In this document: positions 62,200-64,000 of the stretch, in pieces
Numbering within the stretch: position 1 is the first letter of the stretch
Layout: each line of letters begins with the position of its first letter
Source of the DNA: Microcebus murinus
Taxonomy: Eukaryota > Chordata > Mammalia > Primates > Cheirogaleidae
Direction: 5' to 3'
Assembly (NCBI RefSeq): GCF_040939455.1
Contig: NC_134115.1
Coordinates: 22,824,727 to 22,888,726, forward strand
DNA length: 64,000 bases
Position numbers and translations under genes: made by a program
The notes under the pieces: model-generated
Databases searched by the model: none
The model's input: the letters and a program-made list of their open reading frames with translations, nothing else
What the model was told of the DNA's origin: nothing

Positions 62200-63330
62200 A
62201 AAAAAAATAATAGCTTCATTCAGACATAATTCAATGTTATACAATTCACCCACATAAAGTGTGAAATTCATTGGTTGTTCTAAAATTTATTGTCACCCCC
62301 AAGATAACTCTGGGCCTGAAAGCAGTTACACCCAATTTTCACCCAAACCCCCAGCCCTAGGCAACTGGTAATCTACTTTATGTCTTTATGTCTCGCAGGA
62401 CATTTCGTATAAATGGAATCATACCATATGTAGTCTTTTTTAGCTGGCTTCTTTCACTTAACATATGTATTCAAGCTTCCTCCATGTTCTGATATGTATC
62501 AGTAATTGATTTTTTTTAATCATTAAGTAATATTTCATTGTATGAATACATCACATTTTATTTATCTGTTTGTCAATTGATGGACATATGGGTTGTTTCC
62601 ACTTTTTGGCTGTTAAGAATACACTGCCATTAACATTTGTGTAAAGGTTTCTTGTGGACATATATTCTCAGTTATCTTGGTATGTACCCAGGAGTAGAAT
62701 TGCTAGGTCTTATGGTTACTCACTCTTTAAATTTTGATGAATGATTCGTCTGGGGGATGGGCATGATTGTTGGGTGGTGCAAAGGTAATTTATGTAACCA
62801 AAGCGTTTGTGCCCACAGTAATACTCTGAAATTTTTAAAAACTCTCAAAAGCCAAAAAATAAAAAGCAGAAGACCCCCCTTTGCTTTAAAAAAAAAAAAA
62901 ACAAGTAAGAAAAACTGCAGCTCCAAAAGAAGTTAAAAAAAATAAATTTTCTTTTTTAATTTCCAAAGTGGCTGTACCATTTTACATTCACACCAGCAGT
63001 GTATAAAAGTTCCAATTTCTTTACATCCTTGCTAATAGTTACTATTTGTCTTTTTCATTATATACATCCTAGTAGGTATGAAGTGATATCTCATTGTGGT
63101 TTTGATTTACATTTTACTGACTAATGGTGTTGAGCATCTTTTCATGTGCTATTGCCCATTTGTTTATATTCTTTAAAGAAATGTCTGTTCAAATTCTTTT
63201 ATATTTTAAATTGGGTTATATGTCTTTTTATTATTGAGTTGTTAGAGTTCTCTATATTTTTATCCAGAACACTTTAAAGCTTTATTGTCTCCTAATATCT
63301 TATCAAGCCATGAATACAAATTTTTATTTT
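62200..63330 (-). mobile_element. Old L1M-class LINE, antisense, split by a young L1 tail
   Basis: The left part (62,200-62,727) has CATAATTCAATGTTATACAA, CTGGCTTCTTTCACTTAACA and GGTTGTTTCCACTTTTTGGC. The right part (62,951-63,330) has CAAAGTGGCTGTACCATTTT and GATATCTCATTGTGGTTTTG. They join across the insertion at 62,728-62,950. Diverged; no frame. Confidence 0.8.
62728..62950 (+). mobile_element. Young L1 3' end with an extra two-part tail, sense (copy A)
   Basis: The element at 62,736-62,942 is flanked by the 8-bp TSD TAAATTTT (62,728-62,735 and 62,943-62,950). It starts in the 3' UTR (CGTCTGGGGGATGGGCATG) and reaches the usual end (AATACTCTGAAATTTTTAAA at 62,821). It then continues with tail segment T1 (about 62,841-62,886, containing CAAAAGCCAAAAAATAAAAA), an A-run, segment T2 (about 62,904-62,934, containing GTAAGAAAAACTGCAGCTCC), and a final A-run. 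T1 and T2 are not part of the other L1 ends in the window, except copy B. Confidence 0.8.
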
Positions 63331-63360
63331 TTCAAGATGATTTTTAGAGGTTCCATAAAT

Positions 63361-64000
63361 TTAACTTCTTTCGGATCTGCAGTTTTTCTTACTTTTTTTT
63401 TTTTTAAAGTAAAGTGGGGTCTTCTGCTTTTTATTTTTTGGTTTTTGAGAGGTTTTTTTTTTAAAATTTCTGAGTACTATGGAGGGTGCAAATACTTCGG
63501 TTACATAAATTATCTTTGCATCTCCCAACAAGCATGCCCATCCCCCAGACTGTGTGCACCACATCTGTTAGGTGTGGATTTACCCATCCCCTTCTCCCCG
63601 CTTCCACCTGCATGACATCCTATGAATGTTACTTCCCATATGTGTATATTAGTCTTGATTGACTAGTACCAGTTTAATGATGAGCACATGTGGTGTTTGC
63701 TTTTCCATTCTTGTGATACTTCACTTAGAAAATAGGCTTCAACTTCACAGGATAAAACAATAGGTATAATACAATAATAGGTATAATATCATAGGTAGTT
63801 CATCTTTTTTATGGCTGAGTAGAACTCCATGGTATATATATACTACATTTGTTAATCCACTCAGGTATTGATGGGCACTTGGGTTGTTTCCACAACTTTG
63901 CAATTGTGAATTGTGCTGCTATAAACATTTGGGTGTAGATGTCTTTTTTATAGAATATCTTTTTTCCCCCTGGGTAGATACTCAGTAGTGGGATTGCTAG
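63361..64000 (-). mobile_element. Young L1 3' part with the same extra tail, antisense (copy B, runs off the window)
   Basis: In reverse orientation, ORF2 C-terminal and 3'-UTR sequence (63,465-64,000; for example the complement of CTACTGAGTATCTACCC at the right edge) ends in the usual GAAATTTT box at about 63,465. Beyond it lie T1 (about 63,406-63,451), a T12-13 run, and T2 (about 63,361-63,390), both matching copy A. Unmatched sequence then follows (63,310-63,360). The 5' end lies outside the window. Confidence 0.82.

Overview
This window is mammalian nuclear DNA from a strepsirrhine primate, most likely a lemur. It carries dimeric Alu SINEs. At least two of them (48,067-48,403 and 61,300-61,664) have the extra AT-rich segment between the second-arm TAATTTTT box and the AGTAGAGAC box that I associate with lemur Alus. 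The young L1 3' ends also look lemur-like. Older layers typical of placental mammals are present too: MIR, L1M, MLT1/MST LTRs and hAT-type MITEs. The species call is inference from repeat types, because no species-diagnostic gene is present.

I find no intact protein-coding gene, no recognisable exon of a live gene, and no tRNA, rRNA, snRNA or CRISPR array. The window reads as intergenic or intronic DNA built up by retrotransposition. The two substantial coding relics are a near full-length L1 (24,170-29,985) and a processed pseudogene of HNRNPA2B1 (37,338-38,974).

Layout. 1-13 kb: mostly old or unassigned sequence with Alus, a MIR, two MaLR LTRs, a hAT MITE and a three-level nest at 4.6-5.4 kb (MIR split by an Alu, which is split by an unidentified 285-bp retro-insert with 24-bp tandem repeats). 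13.4-15.9 kb: AT-rich block with no repeat I recognise. 16-24 kb: old antisense LINE remnants, one Alu, MIR pieces and unassigned sequence. 24.2-30.0 kb: L1 with a perfect 14-bp target-site duplication (TSD), ORF1 with one nonsense codon, a complete endonuclease frame, and ORF2 broken several times downstream. 30-36 kb: MaLR LTR, Alus, old LINE pieces, MIR. 36.0-39.4 kb: an older L1 split by the HNRNPA2B1 retrocopy. 39.4-46.1 kb: MIR, Alu, short L1 tail, unassigned sequence. 46.1-49.2 kb: an old L1 invaded by a younger L1 and a lemur-type Alu. 50-53 kb: ancient purine-rich repeat and AT-rich microsatellite-like DNA. 53.4-58.6 kb: antisense LINE remnants, two antisense MLT1 LTRs, and an old L1 holding a 425-bp solo retroviral LTR. 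58.6-64 kb: MITE, MIR, a short young L1 3' end, an Alu, and an old antisense L1 holding or bordering two L1 3' ends that share an extra tail.

The most informative part is the insertion chronology, readable from TSDs. The most unusual signals are the shared double tail on the L1 copies at 62.7 and 63.4 kb, which looks like serial 3' transduction, and the unidentified 24-bp-repeat element at 4.9-5.2 kb.
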